Shown here one piece after another: positions 27,811-37,045 of a stretch of 64,000 bases of DNA (positions within the stretch are counted from its first letter, which is position 1; each line of letters begins with the position of its first letter). The notes beneath the pieces were generated by a model. It ran no database searches, was not told the origin of the DNA, and was given only the letters and a program-made list of their open reading frames with translations. The position numbers were made by a program, and so were the translations under genes. The stretch lies in assembly GCF_003474435.1 (NCBI RefSeq), contig NZ_QRNF01000014.1, positions 1 through 64,000 on the forward strand. The letters run 5' to 3'. This DNA is from Ruminococcus sp. AF46-10NS (GTDB taxonomy: Bacteria; Bacillota; Clostridia; Lachnospirales; Lachnospiraceae).

Positions 27811-28443
27811 TTATTCTTTTAATGTTGTCACGATCAGCTTGCTTTCCAGGGCTGCTGCAAGCAACTCTTCTTTGCAGGAAAATCCTGCTTTTGCAATCAT
27901 ATCCTGAAAATTCCATCTCACTCCTGCTGTACTGCAGTTCATTTTCTGCCCGATTTCTCCATAAGAAAATCCCTTAATATAAAGCCGCAGCATCTCCAGC
28001 TGTCTTGGACTTAATTTGCTGCTATCAATATTATTGATTTCTACAGACGGAGCAGAATCCGGAAATATTTTTTCTCCCAGAAGAACTCTTTTTAATACAG
28101 ACAGTATCTCCTCTTCACTGTAATCTTTATACCAGAGACCATCTGCTTTGGATGCTCTGGATTTCACAAGAATTTCCGGATCGATCAGTGAGGTAATGAT
28201 CACCACCTTGATCCATGGATATTTTTCTTTGATGATCTTTGCAGCCGTCAGACCACTGTTATTATGTAATGTCTGTACATCCATCAGCACAAGATCTACC
28301 TGGTTTCCAGCACAGCAGGCTGCTGCCTGTGATGCATCCCGAATCGTTTTTATGTGACAGAATTCTCTCTCTCCCGCTATAATTTCCTCAAAATGTTTCT
28401 GCATGATCTTCTGATCTTCCACGATCAACACACGTGTAACCAT
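27811..28443 (-). CDS. LuxR/NarL-type response regulator
   Basis: A 210-residue transcription regulator: receiver domain (about 1-120) with acidic pocket VED, phospho-acceptor D55 in LVLMDVQ and a C-terminal helix-turn-helix (about 148-200; SPRQLEMLRLYIKGFSYGEIGQKM). Start follows AGGAG. It is encoded just after its probable cognate kinase. Target genes are not visible from sequence; the adjacent Ig-like gene is a candidate. Confidence 0.93.
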   Translation of the reverse strand: MVTRVLIVEDQKIMQKHFEEIIAGEREFCHIKTIRDASQAAACCAGNQVDLVLMDVQTLHNNSGLTAAKIIKEKYPWIKVVIITSLIDPEILVKSRASKADGLWYKDYSEEEILSVLKRVLLGEKIFPDSAPSVEINNIDSSKLSPRQLEMLRLYIKGFSYGEIGQKMNCSTAGVRWNFQDMIAKAGFSCKEELLAAALESKLIVTTLKE

Positions 28444-28464
28444 TGCTTTTTCTCCTACGTTATT

Positions 28465-29688
28465 TCACTTGACCGGTTCATCTGGTATCGTAAGCTTCAT
28501 CACAAATTCCGGCTGCCACAGAAGCTTCATGGTTCCTCCTGCGATCACTACGCTTTGGCGAAGCGCGGAAAGCCCGGTTCCTTCCTGGATTTTTTTAGCA
28601 GGGGGAATCCCATTGTTCCTGATCTGCACATGATATTCCTCATTTTCTTTTCGAATCTGTATATGAAGACGATTTCCTTTTGCATGGCGTAAACAGTTTG
28701 TAGCACATTCCAAAATACTGTTTCGGATCACAGTACATGCAATCCCTCTGTCTGGAATATCTCCATCTATATCTGCTTTTACTCCAAGTCGTGAGATCTT
28801 TTCCAATATTTCCGGGAATGTTTCTTCTTCCCTGGTTTCTTCCATACTTCCCAGCATGATATTTACCGCCTTTTTTAATCCTTTCAGCTGTTCTGGTATT
28901 TCCATCTCCCTGCTTCCAGCCAGAAGTTTTCGTATATAAAGCAGACTGCTCCCAAAATCATCGTGGATCTTCCGTTTCATTGCAAGTGTTTCCTGTTCCC
29001 GGACACTGTCACTGATCCGCTCATACATGGAGCGCAGCTTCCTGTTTACCTCCATAAGATTTTCATTTTCTCTTTGCAGTTCTCTGGCATTTTCATACAA
29101 ATTTGTTACATCAACTGCTGCCATCTCCGTAATATTTTTCCCATCTGATCCTAAAAAATTATACCACTGGAATTTCCAGACACGACCATCCGAAAACTGA
29201 TATAGTTCCTGTTCTTCCGGCAAAAATATTTTTCTGACAGTGGTTTCTTTTTCCAAAGCCTCTATGAAAAAGCCAAGATGCTGAAGATAATCACCTGCTG
29301 CCATCTGACAAAGTTCATGCATTTGCAGATTACACAAAAGAATTCTCCCGTTTTCATCCGAAAAACAAACACCACACGGAAGCTGATCCATTGCCTGACG
29401 GATAGAGTTTTCATTCAGTATCTGGCTACGTTTCTTTTTTTGCCTGTAAAGTCCCCAAATTGCATAAATCATAGCCAAAAACCCTAACAGATAAAATCCT
29501 ATGATCAGCCATTCTTTTTTATTTTCCTGGATCAGGAACCCGGAAACCAGCAAAATCATCAGAAATAATACTGCCACATCTTCTGCCCATTTCCAGACTG
29601 GTTCTTCATTTGTGATCTGTGAAAAAACATATGCAATCTCCAGGATCATACTGATAAAGAAAAGTATTACTGCAATCTCAGAAACCAT
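28465..29688 (-). CDS. Sensor histidine kinase (HisKA_3, NarL type)
   Basis: A 407-residue membrane kinase: about three N-terminal hydrophobic helices (4-22, 36-53, 60-80), a PAS-like region (about 100-195), a coiled coil (200-235), a HisKA_3 helix with phospho-accepting H242 in KRKIHDDFGSSLLY, and a HATPase domain with NCLRHAKGN and GTGLSALRQ. It overlaps the preceding 7TM gene by 22 bases; its ribosome site AGGAGG lies inside that gene. Confidence 0.9.
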   Translation of the reverse strand: MVSEIAVILFFISMILEIAYVFSQITNEEPVWKWAEDVAVLFLMILLVSGFLIQENKKEWLIIGFYLLGFLAMIYAIWGLYRQKKKRSQILNENSIRQAMDQLPCGVCFSDENGRILLCNLQMHELCQMAAGDYLQHLGFFIEALEKETTVRKIFLPEEQELYQFSDGRVWKFQWYNFLGSDGKNITEMAAVDVTNLYENARELQRENENLMEVNRKLRSMYERISDSVREQETLAMKRKIHDDFGSSLLYIRKLLAGSREMEIPEQLKGLKKAVNIMLGSMEETREEETFPEILEKISRLGVKADIDGDIPDRGIACTVIRNSILECATNCLRHAKGNRLHIQIRKENEEYHVQIRNNGIPPAKKIQEGTGLSALRQSVVIAGGTMKLLWQPEFVMKLTIPDEPVK

Positions 29689-31300
29689 TCGCCTTCTTCC
29701 TCCTGTTCCGCATAAATATCCGGATATTTTTTCAGTAACTGCTCTGGCTTTTCCGGAATTCTAATAGAAATAGTGGCGCGGACCTGATTCTCTCTCTCCA
29801 CGATCCGTATAAAAAACCAGCTCAGTTTTCTTTCATAACAGCTTATCATATATTCCAAAACATCAAGATATTTTACTGCTTTCCAAAGCGGAAGCCAACT
29901 AGTCTGTGTATGTATATAAAACTGTCCCTGAAGACGGTTCGAAGGAATACTGGAACAGAACTCTTTCAAAGCAAGATATATTTCAAGCTCCGGTATCTTC
30001 CCGTTTTCATCTGCCGTCAAAACCAGATTATTTCTGCGTTTCAGATATGTTCCTGTTACAATGATATTTTCCATCAGACTTTCATATTCTTCTGCATTTT
30101 TCACATTTCCTATCTGTTTCATATACATAGACAGTTTCTGCATCTGATCCGCAGTCTGAAACTGCATCAGATCATACAATCTGTTTTTTTCCTCGATACG
30201 TTTTCGTTCGGATTCTTTTTTATATTCTGCATGCAAAAGTTTATTTCTCTCATAAAGTTCTTCCTGAACTTCAAGAAGCTCTTTTTTCAGCTGGTGCAGA
30301 CGGGCTGAATCTTCTGTCCAGTATACATAACCTCCATTTACCGGCATGGAATTCAGCTTATTTCCATTTTTCAGATACACAGTCTGACCAGTTGTAGGAA
30401 GTATCTCTTCAGGAAAATCGGGAAATCCATCACCGGAAACATAGCAGATTTTGTTTTCTTTATTTATCAGCTCCATGGATATGCCTGTACACCGGTCAAA
30501 AAGTTCCGGATACCTGACATTGGTCTGTATCAATCCGCATTGTACACAGCACTCAAAAGTTATTGCTGTAAACAGACAGATAAATGCTGTCATATCACCT
30601 GCAAAAACTTTAAGAAAAGGCGCACGGATCATATTAAGAATACACCACAGAAAAATACATCCAACCGGTACTAACGGCAGATACAGCATTTTTCTTTCTG
30701 GGATACGGCATCTGCGAATCAAAATAAAAATCGTTAAAAGCATGCAGCCCCCGATCCAGAACATGATCAGAGGAAACAGAATGCCATAGGAATTATCCGC
30801 ATCTGAAAAAGGTTTGCCTGCCGGAAACGTAAAAATAAGCTGATGAAGATCATTAGTCAGTACCAGGCCGATCAAAACAATTGCTGTTCCCCAGAAAAAT
30901 TTATCCTGTGTCCTGATTTTTTCTTCTCCTACTTTGCCAAAAAACCGGGCAGTTGAAAAGCTTAAACCCGGTATCAGAATGAAAGGAACGTAATAAAGAT
31001 ACCAACACCACCGCATAAGTACGATATCATAAAAAACAGAGTATTTCAAAGTTCGTATCAAAAACCAGAACACCATACAGCCAGCAGTAAGCTCAAGATA
31101 GAAAAGTGCCCGTTTGTGATGATACGTCTTTTCAGGTAAAAACCCCATCCTGTAAAAAGTCCGATATAAATAAAAGACCTGACTATTACTGACAGTTTAT
31201 CCAAAAACAGATTTCCTGTATCCACCTGCCTGCACAGCATTGCTGCCAAAACTGCCAGAATTGCAGCAAACCAGCTGATCTTTGGATCCTTTTTCATCAT
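29667..31300 (-). CDS. 7TM membrane sensor-like protein (frameshifted as sequenced)
   Basis: A membrane protein with about seven hydrophobic helices, then a Lys/Glu-rich coiled coil (about 290-345) and a C-terminal domain that resembles a degenerate kinase region but has no clear H-box or ATP site. Two frames are joined near 31114 by adding one base: FYLKRRIIT of the upstream frame runs into KRALFYLELTAGCMVFW of the downstream one, which I take to be continuous in the family. Start ATG at 31300 after GAGG. It probably feeds a signal to the overlapping kinase; function unknown. Confidence 0.65.
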
Positions 31301-31329
31301 AAATTCCTCACTCTTTTCTTCCTGCAACA

Positions 31330-31373
31330 AAAAAACTCCCGGAATGGATACATGTCCATCTCCAGGAGTACTT
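31330..31373 (-). terminator. cinA terminator
   Basis: Minus strand: ACTCCTGGAGATGGA and TCCATTCCGGGAGT form a stem with a CATGTA loop, followed by TTTTTTT, just after the restored cinA stop. Confidence 0.85.
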
Positions 31374-31374
31374 T

Positions 31375-32639
31375 TTATTTCTTCGGGATCCCCATAATGA
31401 TACAGTCACGGATCATCGCCAGTGCATGTGCAGTGGTCTGCTCGCGGATCCGCATACGGTTTCCTGTGAAGTGGAACTCTTTTGCGATGGCCTTGCCTCA
31501 TAGCAACAGCCCATAAATACAGTTCCAACCGGAGTTTCTTCTGTTCCGCCTCCTGGTCCTGCAAGACCTGTTACGGAAATACTGATATCTGCTCCGGATG
31601 CTTTGCAGGCACCCTTTGCCATTTCTCTGGCACATTTAGCCGAAACTGCCCCATGCTCCTTCAGAGTGCTCTTCTTCACTCCAAGACACTTATGCTTAGC
31701 CTTGTTACTGTAAGTCACAAAGCCATAACCAAATACCTCAGACGCACCGGATACATTAACAATACGCTGGGCGATCATACCGCCGGTCAGAGATTCTGCC
31801 AGGGAAAGCTTAAGGTCTTTTTCTTTCAGAAGATCGATCACTGCCTCTTCCAGTGTCTTGCTCTCATCTGTTGCAAAAACATTCTCACCGAAGCGTTTCT
31901 TCAGTTCTTTTACAACAGGTTTGATCAGTTTTTTGCAGGCTTTTTCATTCTCTGCACTCGCTGTTACACGAAGATGTACTTCACCGGTTTTGGCATAAGG
32001 TGCAATGGTTGGATTGGTCTGGCTTTCAATCAGATCCTGGATCTCCTCTGCTACCTGACTTTCCCCGATACCGCTGATCTTCACCATCTGGGACACTATG
32101 ATCTCTGGCTGATTCTTCTGAAGATACGGAACGATGTATTCCTCGAACATGGGCTTCATCTCATTCGGAGGGCCCGGAAGAAGAATCGCTATCTTTCCTT
32201 TCTTCTCCAGGATCAGTCCTGGTGCAGTTCCATTATGATTGTCAAGAACAATTGCTCCTTTGGGAACCATAGCCTGTTTGTAATTATTCTTTGTGATACG
32301 TCTCTGAGGATTGTTTTTCTCATATTCCTTCAGATATTTATCAATCAGTTTTCTTGAGTGGGGATCTTCTTCAAGCGGCATTTCCATCAGATCAGCAGTC
32401 ACTTCTTTGGTGATATCATCTTCAGTCGGCCCAAGCCCTCCTGTAAGGATCACAACGTCGGAACGATCCAGTGCGGTCTTGATCACATCCCGCATACGTC
32501 CCTCATTATCACCTACTACATCCTGATAATAAACACTTAACCCAAGCAGTGCACATTTCTCAGAAAGATAGGCACTGTTGGTATTTACGATATTTCCCAG
32601 AAGGATCTCTGTTCCTACGGATACCAGTTCTGTGATCAT
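31375..32639 (-). CDS. cinA: CinA-family competence/damage-inducible protein (frameshifted as sequenced)
   Basis: NMN/ADP-ribose-pyrophosphatase-type protein: an N-terminal MoCF_biosynth domain (about 1-170; SVGTEILLGN, TGGLGPTEDD) and a C-terminal CinA amidase domain (about 255-420; SLAESLTGGMIAQ, SVTGLAGPGGGTEETPVG). As sequenced the frame ends at 31413 with unrelated residues after GCCYEA. Adding one G near 31497 restores GKAIAKEFHFTGNRMRIREQTT and a stop at 31375. Start ATG after AAAGGAG. It follows pgsA in the usual Clostridial order. Confidence 0.92.
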
Positions 32640-32670
32640 AAAAAGAAACTCCTTTCGTATACCTGAAGCC

Positions 32671-33210
32671 CTACTCCTGCATGGAAAGAACTTTTCGGTT
32701 CTGCATGATATAAGTCAGCAGAGATATAACAGTCAGTGCAACAGACAGCCAGATAAACACTTCTGTCAGTATTGCAAAAAATCCTCCAAAATCCACGATC
32801 AGAAGTATGATCATGATCATCTGGGAAACTGTTTTAAATTTTCCCCAGTAATTTGCGGCAATGACAACTCCGTTCTCAGCTGCGATCAGACGGAATCCAC
32901 TGATGATAAACTCACGTCCGATAATAATGATCACAACCCAGGCCGGAAGTCTGTCAAGCTCGATCATGCAGATCATGGCAGAGCATACAAGAAGCTTATC
33001 TGCCAGAGGATCCATAAATTTTCCAAAATTAGTAATCAGGTTATATTTTCTGGCAAGATGGCCGTCGAACCAGTCTGTCACACTTGCTGCAACAAAAATC
33101 GCAAGACAGATCCAGCGGTTGGCTTCTCTGCCCCATCCTGTCAACATAAAAATTACGAGAAACGGTACAAGTATCATTCTTGCAACTGTTAGTTTATTTG
33201 GTGTATTCAT
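32671..33210 (-). CDS. pgsA: CDP-diacylglycerol-glycerol-3-phosphate 3-phosphatidyltransferase
   Basis: Makes phosphatidylglycerol-phosphate, the precursor of phosphatidylglycerol and cardiolipin. About 179 residues with the CDP-alcohol phosphotransferase motif DWFDGHLARKYNLITNFGKF...DPLADK (Asp residues within the D-G-AR-G-D-D pattern, about 48-70). It has five or six membrane helices. The ATG at 33210, nine bases after GGAG, overlaps rimO by 17 bases. Confidence 0.95.
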   Translation of the reverse strand: MNTPNKLTVARMILVPFLVIFMLTGWGREANRWICLAIFVAASVTDWFDGHLARKYNLITNFGKFMDPLADKLLVCSAMICMIELDRLPAWVVIIIIGREFIISGFRLIAAENGVVIAANYWGKFKTVSQMIMIILLIVDFGGFFAILTEVFIWLSVALTVISLLTYIMQNRKVLSMQE

Positions 33211-34531
33211 CGCCAAGCACTCCTATCAAATCATACTCAAGCGCGCCCGTTACACGTACCTTTGCAAAATCACCTGTCATAAGCAGTTCGCCTGTCTGAA
33301 CGAAAATGTAACCGTCAACCTTCGGTGCATCCCCGTAGGTACGTCCGATATAGGCACTTTCATCTGCAACTTTACCCTCAATCATCACAAGAAGCTCCTG
33401 ACCGATGCGGTCCTGCCCCCTGTCATAAGAGATCTCCTGCTGAAGTTCCATCAGCTCGTCTCTTCGTTCTTCCTTCACTTCCTCCGGAATCTGATCTGTC
33501 ATCTCCGCTGCCGGAGTATCTTCTTCCGGTGAATAAGTGAAAACACCAAGACGGTCAAATTCCATCGCATCTACGAACTCTTTCAGTTCTTCATGGTCCT
33601 CCTCTGTCTCGCCCGGAAATCCGGTGATCAGCGTTGTACGCAGTACGATATCCGGGATTTCTTTGCGAAGCTTTCCGACAATGTCGATCAGCTCCTGTTT
33701 GGATGTGCGACGACCCATTCTCTTAAGAATACGATCCGAAGCATGCTGGATCGGAATATCCAGATAATGACAGATTTTCTTCTCATCGCGGATAGTTTCG
33801 ATCAGCTCATCATAGATTTCTTCCGGATAACAGTAGAGAACACGAATCCAGCGGATACCTTTGATCTCACAGAGTTTCTGTAAAAGAATATGAAGAGATT
33901 TTTTTCCATAGAGGTCTTTACCATAAACGGTGGTCTCCTGGGCTACCAGGATCAGCTCCTTCACACCCTGCTCTGCCATATCCTCTGCCTGGGCGATCAG
34001 ACGCTCCATGGGAACACTTCGGAATTTTCCGCGAAGCTTCGGGATAATACAGTAAGTACAGTGCTTGTCACATCCTTCTGCGATCTTCAGATATCCGAAA
34101 TGACCTCCGGTTGTAAGAACACGTTTGCTTCCTGTATCCGGAAGATAATCGATATCACGGTATTCCTCAAAATGATTACCAGCTGCTGCCTCTTCCAGAG
34201 CCTTTACGATGTCGCCGTAGGATGTGGTTCCAAGAACAGCATCTACCTCCGGAACCTCTTCGATGATCTCTTTCTGGTATCGCTGTGCCATGCAGCCGGT
34301 AACGATCAGTGCATGGCAACTTCCTGTTTTTTTGTACTCTGCCATTTCAAGAATGGTTTCCACACTCTCTTCCTTGGCATCCTTGATAAAACAACAGGTA
34401 TTGATCACGATAGCATCTGCCTTTGTCTCATCATCTGTGATCTCATGACCTCCGGCTGTAAGAAGTCCCAGCATTTCCTCGGAGTCCGCCAGGTTCTTAT
34501 CACAGCCAAGAGAGATGAATAATATTTTCAT
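33194..34531 (-). CDS. rimO: Ribosomal protein S12 methylthiotransferase RimO
   Basis: Radical SAM methylthiotransferase acting on Asp of ribosomal protein S12. About 445 residues: an N-terminal UPF0004 domain (SLGCDKNLADSE, INTCCFIKDAKEES, CMAQRY), the radical SAM cluster motif CDKHCTYC, and a C-terminal TRAM domain. The ATG at 34531 has GGAG seven bases upstream; in the sequence as given an open frame runs into it from rpoZ, but that is a frameshift artefact. Followed closely by pgsA. Confidence 0.95.
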   Translation of the reverse strand: MKILFISLGCDKNLADSEEMLGLLTAGGHEITDDETKADAIVINTCCFIKDAKEESVETILEMAEYKKTGSCHALIVTGCMAQRYQKEIIEEVPEVDAVLGTTSYGDIVKALEEAAAGNHFEEYRDIDYLPDTGSKRVLTTGGHFGYLKIAEGCDKHCTYCIIPKLRGKFRSVPMERLIAQAEDMAEQGVKELILVAQETTVYGKDLYGKKSLHILLQKLCEIKGIRWIRVLYCYPEEIYDELIETIRDEKKICHYLDIPIQHASDRILKRMGRRTSKQELIDIVGKLRKEIPDIVLRTTLITGFPGETEEDHEELKEFVDAMEFDRLGVFTYSPEEDTPAAEMTDQIPEEVKEERRDELMELQQEISYDRGQDRIGQELLVMIEGKVADESAYIGRTYGDAPKVDGYIFVQTGELLMTGDFAKVRVTGALEYDLIGVLGDEYTK

Positions 34532-34535
34532 AAAA

Positions 34536-34885
34536 TTACTCCGCTTCTGTCTGAACTGCTTCAGCAGTCTCAGCGTCCTCTGCGATCTCGCCCTCAGCTG
34601 CCTCAAGAGCCTCTTTCTCTGCTTCCAGAGCTTCAATCTCTTCCTCTTCTTCCTGTCCCGGAGGATCTTAACTTTACCTTTGTAAAGCTCGTCAATCGCA
34701 ACGGAAAGAGGTTTCTTACCTGCTGCGTCAGGTACAAGCGGCTCTGCTCCGGCAATCAGCTGACGGGCACGTTTGCTTGCTGCAAGGACAAGAGAATAAC
34801 GGCTGTTCAGCACGAGAGCCTCATCATCGTCCTCGTTGTTTGTGTTGATAGCCTCAATTAATTCTGAATAAGATGGATGTATCAT
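34536..34885 (-). CDS. rpoZ: DNA-directed RNA polymerase subunit omega (frameshifted as sequenced)
   Basis: Promotes RNA polymerase assembly. The N-terminus MIHPSYSELIEAINTN, NSRYSLVLAASKRARQL and PLSVAIDELYKGKVKI is the omega core. As given, the frame continues with Arg/Lys residues into rimO. Adding one base near 34655 gives an acidic Glu/Ala-rich tail with a stop at 34536, five bases before the rimO start, as normal for Clostridia. About 116 residues. It follows gmk. Confidence 0.93.
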
Positions 34886-34938
34886 ATCTTTTCTCCCTTC
34901 TGTAACGGCAGGGCCGTATTTAACTTGTTAATTGATAT

Positions 34939-35559
34939 TTATAAAAAAGCTTCTGCTTCTTTCTGAATCCTGGATACAAAATCATGGTTCCTGGATGCGC
35001 GCATACGCTCGCACCGGATGGTCTCATGAAGTGTATCAACACATTCCTCCAGATCATCATTGATCAGAAGGTAATCATATTTATCCATTCCTTTGGATTC
35101 CTCAACAGCTCTTCTAAGACGTCCGTTGATCACATCCAGAGTCTCGGTTCCTCTTCCAACAAGACGCTTCTTCAGCTCTTCCATAGATGGCGGGCAGACG
35201 AATACAAGCAATGTATCCGGGAATTTCTCACGGATCTTCATAGCTCCCTGAATCTCAATCTCCAGGATCACATCCTTGCCGGATGCAAGCTGTTCTTCCA
35301 CATATTTACGCGGAGTACCGTAATAATTTTCTACATACTGTGCGTACTCGATCAGGCCGTCTTCACTGATCATCTGCTCAAATTCTTCTTTTGTGCGGAA
35401 GAAGTAAGCTTCTCCATCCTTCTCGCCTGGTCTTGGATTTCTGGTAGTGACAGAAACGGATAATGCATAATTGTCATATTTCTCCATCAGCCGTTTCATG
35501 ACGGTACCTTTTCCGGAACCGGAAAAACCCGAAACAACAACTAAAATCCCTTTACTCAT
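34939..35559 (-). CDS. gmk: Guanylate kinase
   Basis: Phosphorylates GMP to GDP. 206 residues, with P-loop [16 protein letters not shown] (about 8-23), the GMP-binding [16 protein letters not shown] and [12 protein letters not shown]. The start ATG at 35559 follows GGGAGGAAGGAA and overlaps remA by eight bases; the open frame upstream is not used. Part of yicC-remA-gmk-rpoZ. Confidence 0.97.
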   Translation of the reverse strand: MSKGILVVVSGFSGSGKGTVMKRLMEKYDNYALSVSVTTRNPRPGEKDGEAYFFRTKEEFEQMISEDGLIEYAQYVENYYGTPRKYVEEQLASGKDVILEIEIQGAMKIREKFPDTLLVFVCPPSMEELKKRLVGRGTETLDVINGRLRRAVEESKGMDKYDYLLINDDLEECVDTLHETIRCERMRASRNHDFVSRIQKEAEAFL

Positions 35560-35824
35560 TTCCTTCCTCCCTTTCTTCCTCTCCATACGCTTCCGAAAAT
35601 CTCTTCGCAATAGTCTCCGGCTGCAGAGCGGAAAGAACAATATGATCATCTGATGTAATGATCACTGCCTTGGTTTTTCTTCCCTGCGTGGCATCAATGA
35701 GGGTACGTGTTCCCTTAACGCTCTGGACCATGCGCTTCACAGGTGCGGCATCCGGACTTACCACTGCCACGATCCTGCCTGAATTTACAACATTTCCAAA
35801 ACCTACATTGATCAGTTTTGCCAT
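35552..35824 (-). CDS. remA: RemA-family (DUF370) DNA-binding regulator
   Basis: Small DNA-binding protein that in Bacillus controls extracellular matrix and osmoprotection genes. 90 residues with the family core [23 protein letters not shown] and [17 protein letters not shown]. Placed between yicC and gmk, as in most Clostridia; targets here unknown. Confidence 0.94.
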   Translation of the reverse strand: MAKLINVGFGNVVNSGRIVAVVSPDAAPVKRMVQSVKGTRTLIDATQGRKTKAVIITSDDHIVLSALQPETIAKRFSEAYGEEEREEGNE

Positions 35825-35863
35825 TTCCGCTCTCCTTTTCTGCCGATTCTTATTTCTGAGTGG

Positions 35864-36742
35864 TTATTCAATATTCTGGATCTGCTCACGGATCTTCTCG
35901 ATCTCGGTCTTCAGATCTATGGCCGCGTTGGACACGGTAAGATCATTGGACTTGGACAGGATAGTGTTCGCCTCACGGTTCATTTCCTGTGCCATAAAAT
36001 CCATCTTACGTCCTACGCCTTCGTTCTCATCCAGGATCTTTCTCATTCCGTGGATATGGCTTCGAAGACGTACCGTCTCCTCGTCATTACAGATCTTATC
36101 TGAAAAAAGTATCACTTCTGCGGCAATCCTGGAATCATCAATCTGGTTATCCTCAAGAAGTTCGTGCATCTTGGCTTCCAGTTTCTCTCTGTAAGCTTTC
36201 ACAACCTCCGGGGATCGTTTCTCTACGACATCGACTTTCGCTTCAAGGCCTTTAAGCTTCTCCAGAAGATCACGTTTCAGATTCACGCCTTCACGCTCAC
36301 GGGTCTCCACAAATTTCCGGCATGCCTCGTGAAGAGGACCTTCCAGAAAACTCCACAGCGCTTCTTCATCCGGTGCTTGTTCTTCCATGGTAAATACATC
36401 CGGATATCTGGAAAGTGTGGAAACGCGGATATCATTCTCGATTCCCAGTTCCTCACTCATCTGGTTTAAATATCCCAGATATTCTTTTGCAAGCTCTGAA
36501 TTATATTTCAGAGCCATTCCGCCCATTGTATAATCTTCGTAGGTGATGAATACATCTACCTTGCCGCGGCGGATATAGGTCTTCATCACATTTCGGATCT
36601 CTCCCTCAAAATAGCTGAGTCTTTTCGGCATTTTGATGTTCAGATCCAGATATCTGTGATTGACGGATTTCAGCTCAACAGAAACCTTTCTCTCCTTGGA
36701 TACTGCTTCCGCTCTGCCAAAGCCGGTCATACTTTTTATCAT
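35864..36742 (-). CDS. YicC/YloC-family endoribonuclease
   Basis: Protein of 292 residues with the YicC N-terminus MIKSMTGFGRAEAVS and the C-terminal FMAQEMNREANTILSKS (DUF1732). Homologues are endoribonucleases that affect sRNA stability. The start at 36742 follows GGAGG with five bases of spacing; a second ATG four codons upstream is less likely. First gene of the remA-gmk run. Confidence 0.93.
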   Translation of the reverse strand: MIKSMTGFGRAEAVSKERKVSVELKSVNHRYLDLNIKMPKRLSYFEGEIRNVMKTYIRRGKVDVFITYEDYTMGGMALKYNSELAKEYLGYLNQMSEELGIENDIRVSTLSRYPDVFTMEEQAPDEEALWSFLEGPLHEACRKFVETREREGVNLKRDLLEKLKGLEAKVDVVEKRSPEVVKAYREKLEAKMHELLEDNQIDDSRIAAEVILFSDKICNDEETVRLRSHIHGMRKILDENEGVGRKMDFMAQEMNREANTILSKSNDLTVSNAAIDLKTEIEKIREQIQNIE

Positions 36743-36795
36743 GTTGTCCTCCAATACTGCCTTTCAGGTTTATCGGCCGCTGATAAATACAGCCA

Positions 36796-36957
36796 ATGAT
36801 TGCAGTTACTGCTCACTCCGTTTTCAGTAACACGCTTCGCGATGCACAGAATTTATGCTAATCACATAAATTCGCGCGGTATGTCTCGGGTTTTCTGTGA
36901 CCTTCGCTCACAAAAAACACCTCGCGGAATATTACCGGTGAACAATAACTGATTGCA
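36796..36957. repeat. Multi-hairpin intergenic element (~150 nt), possible dispersed repeat
   Basis: Lies in the 300-base gap between yicC and rqcH. Outer arms CAGTTACTGCTCAC (near 36803) and GTGAACAATAACTG (near 36938) pair at 12 of 14 positions. Inside are GTTACTG/CAGTAAC, a hairpin GAATTTATG/CATAAATTC (36850-36872), and GGTTTTCTGTGA/TCACAAAAAACACC around CCTTCGC (36890-36920). This is far more structure than ordinary spacer. I recognise no named family. Confidence 0.5.
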
Positions 36958-37011
36958 TACAGATTTATTATAGTTCATTCCAAAACCCTAGTCAAACTCT
37001 TTTTTTACTGT

Positions 37012-37017
37012 TATAAT
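37012..37017 (+). promoter_or_regulatory. rqcH promoter (-10 region)
   Basis: TATAAT at 37012-37017 with a weak -35, TAGTCA, 17 bases upstream. An upstream in-frame ATG at 37016 lies inside this box, supporting the start at 37046. Confidence 0.55.
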
Positions 37018-37045
37018 GATTGATGATGAAATGGAGGTAAAAATC

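Noticed and set aside
33194-34885. A single 563-residue fusion of omega and RimO
   Set aside because: The bridge has no family similarity, and one added base restores both proteins with a normal stop and start.
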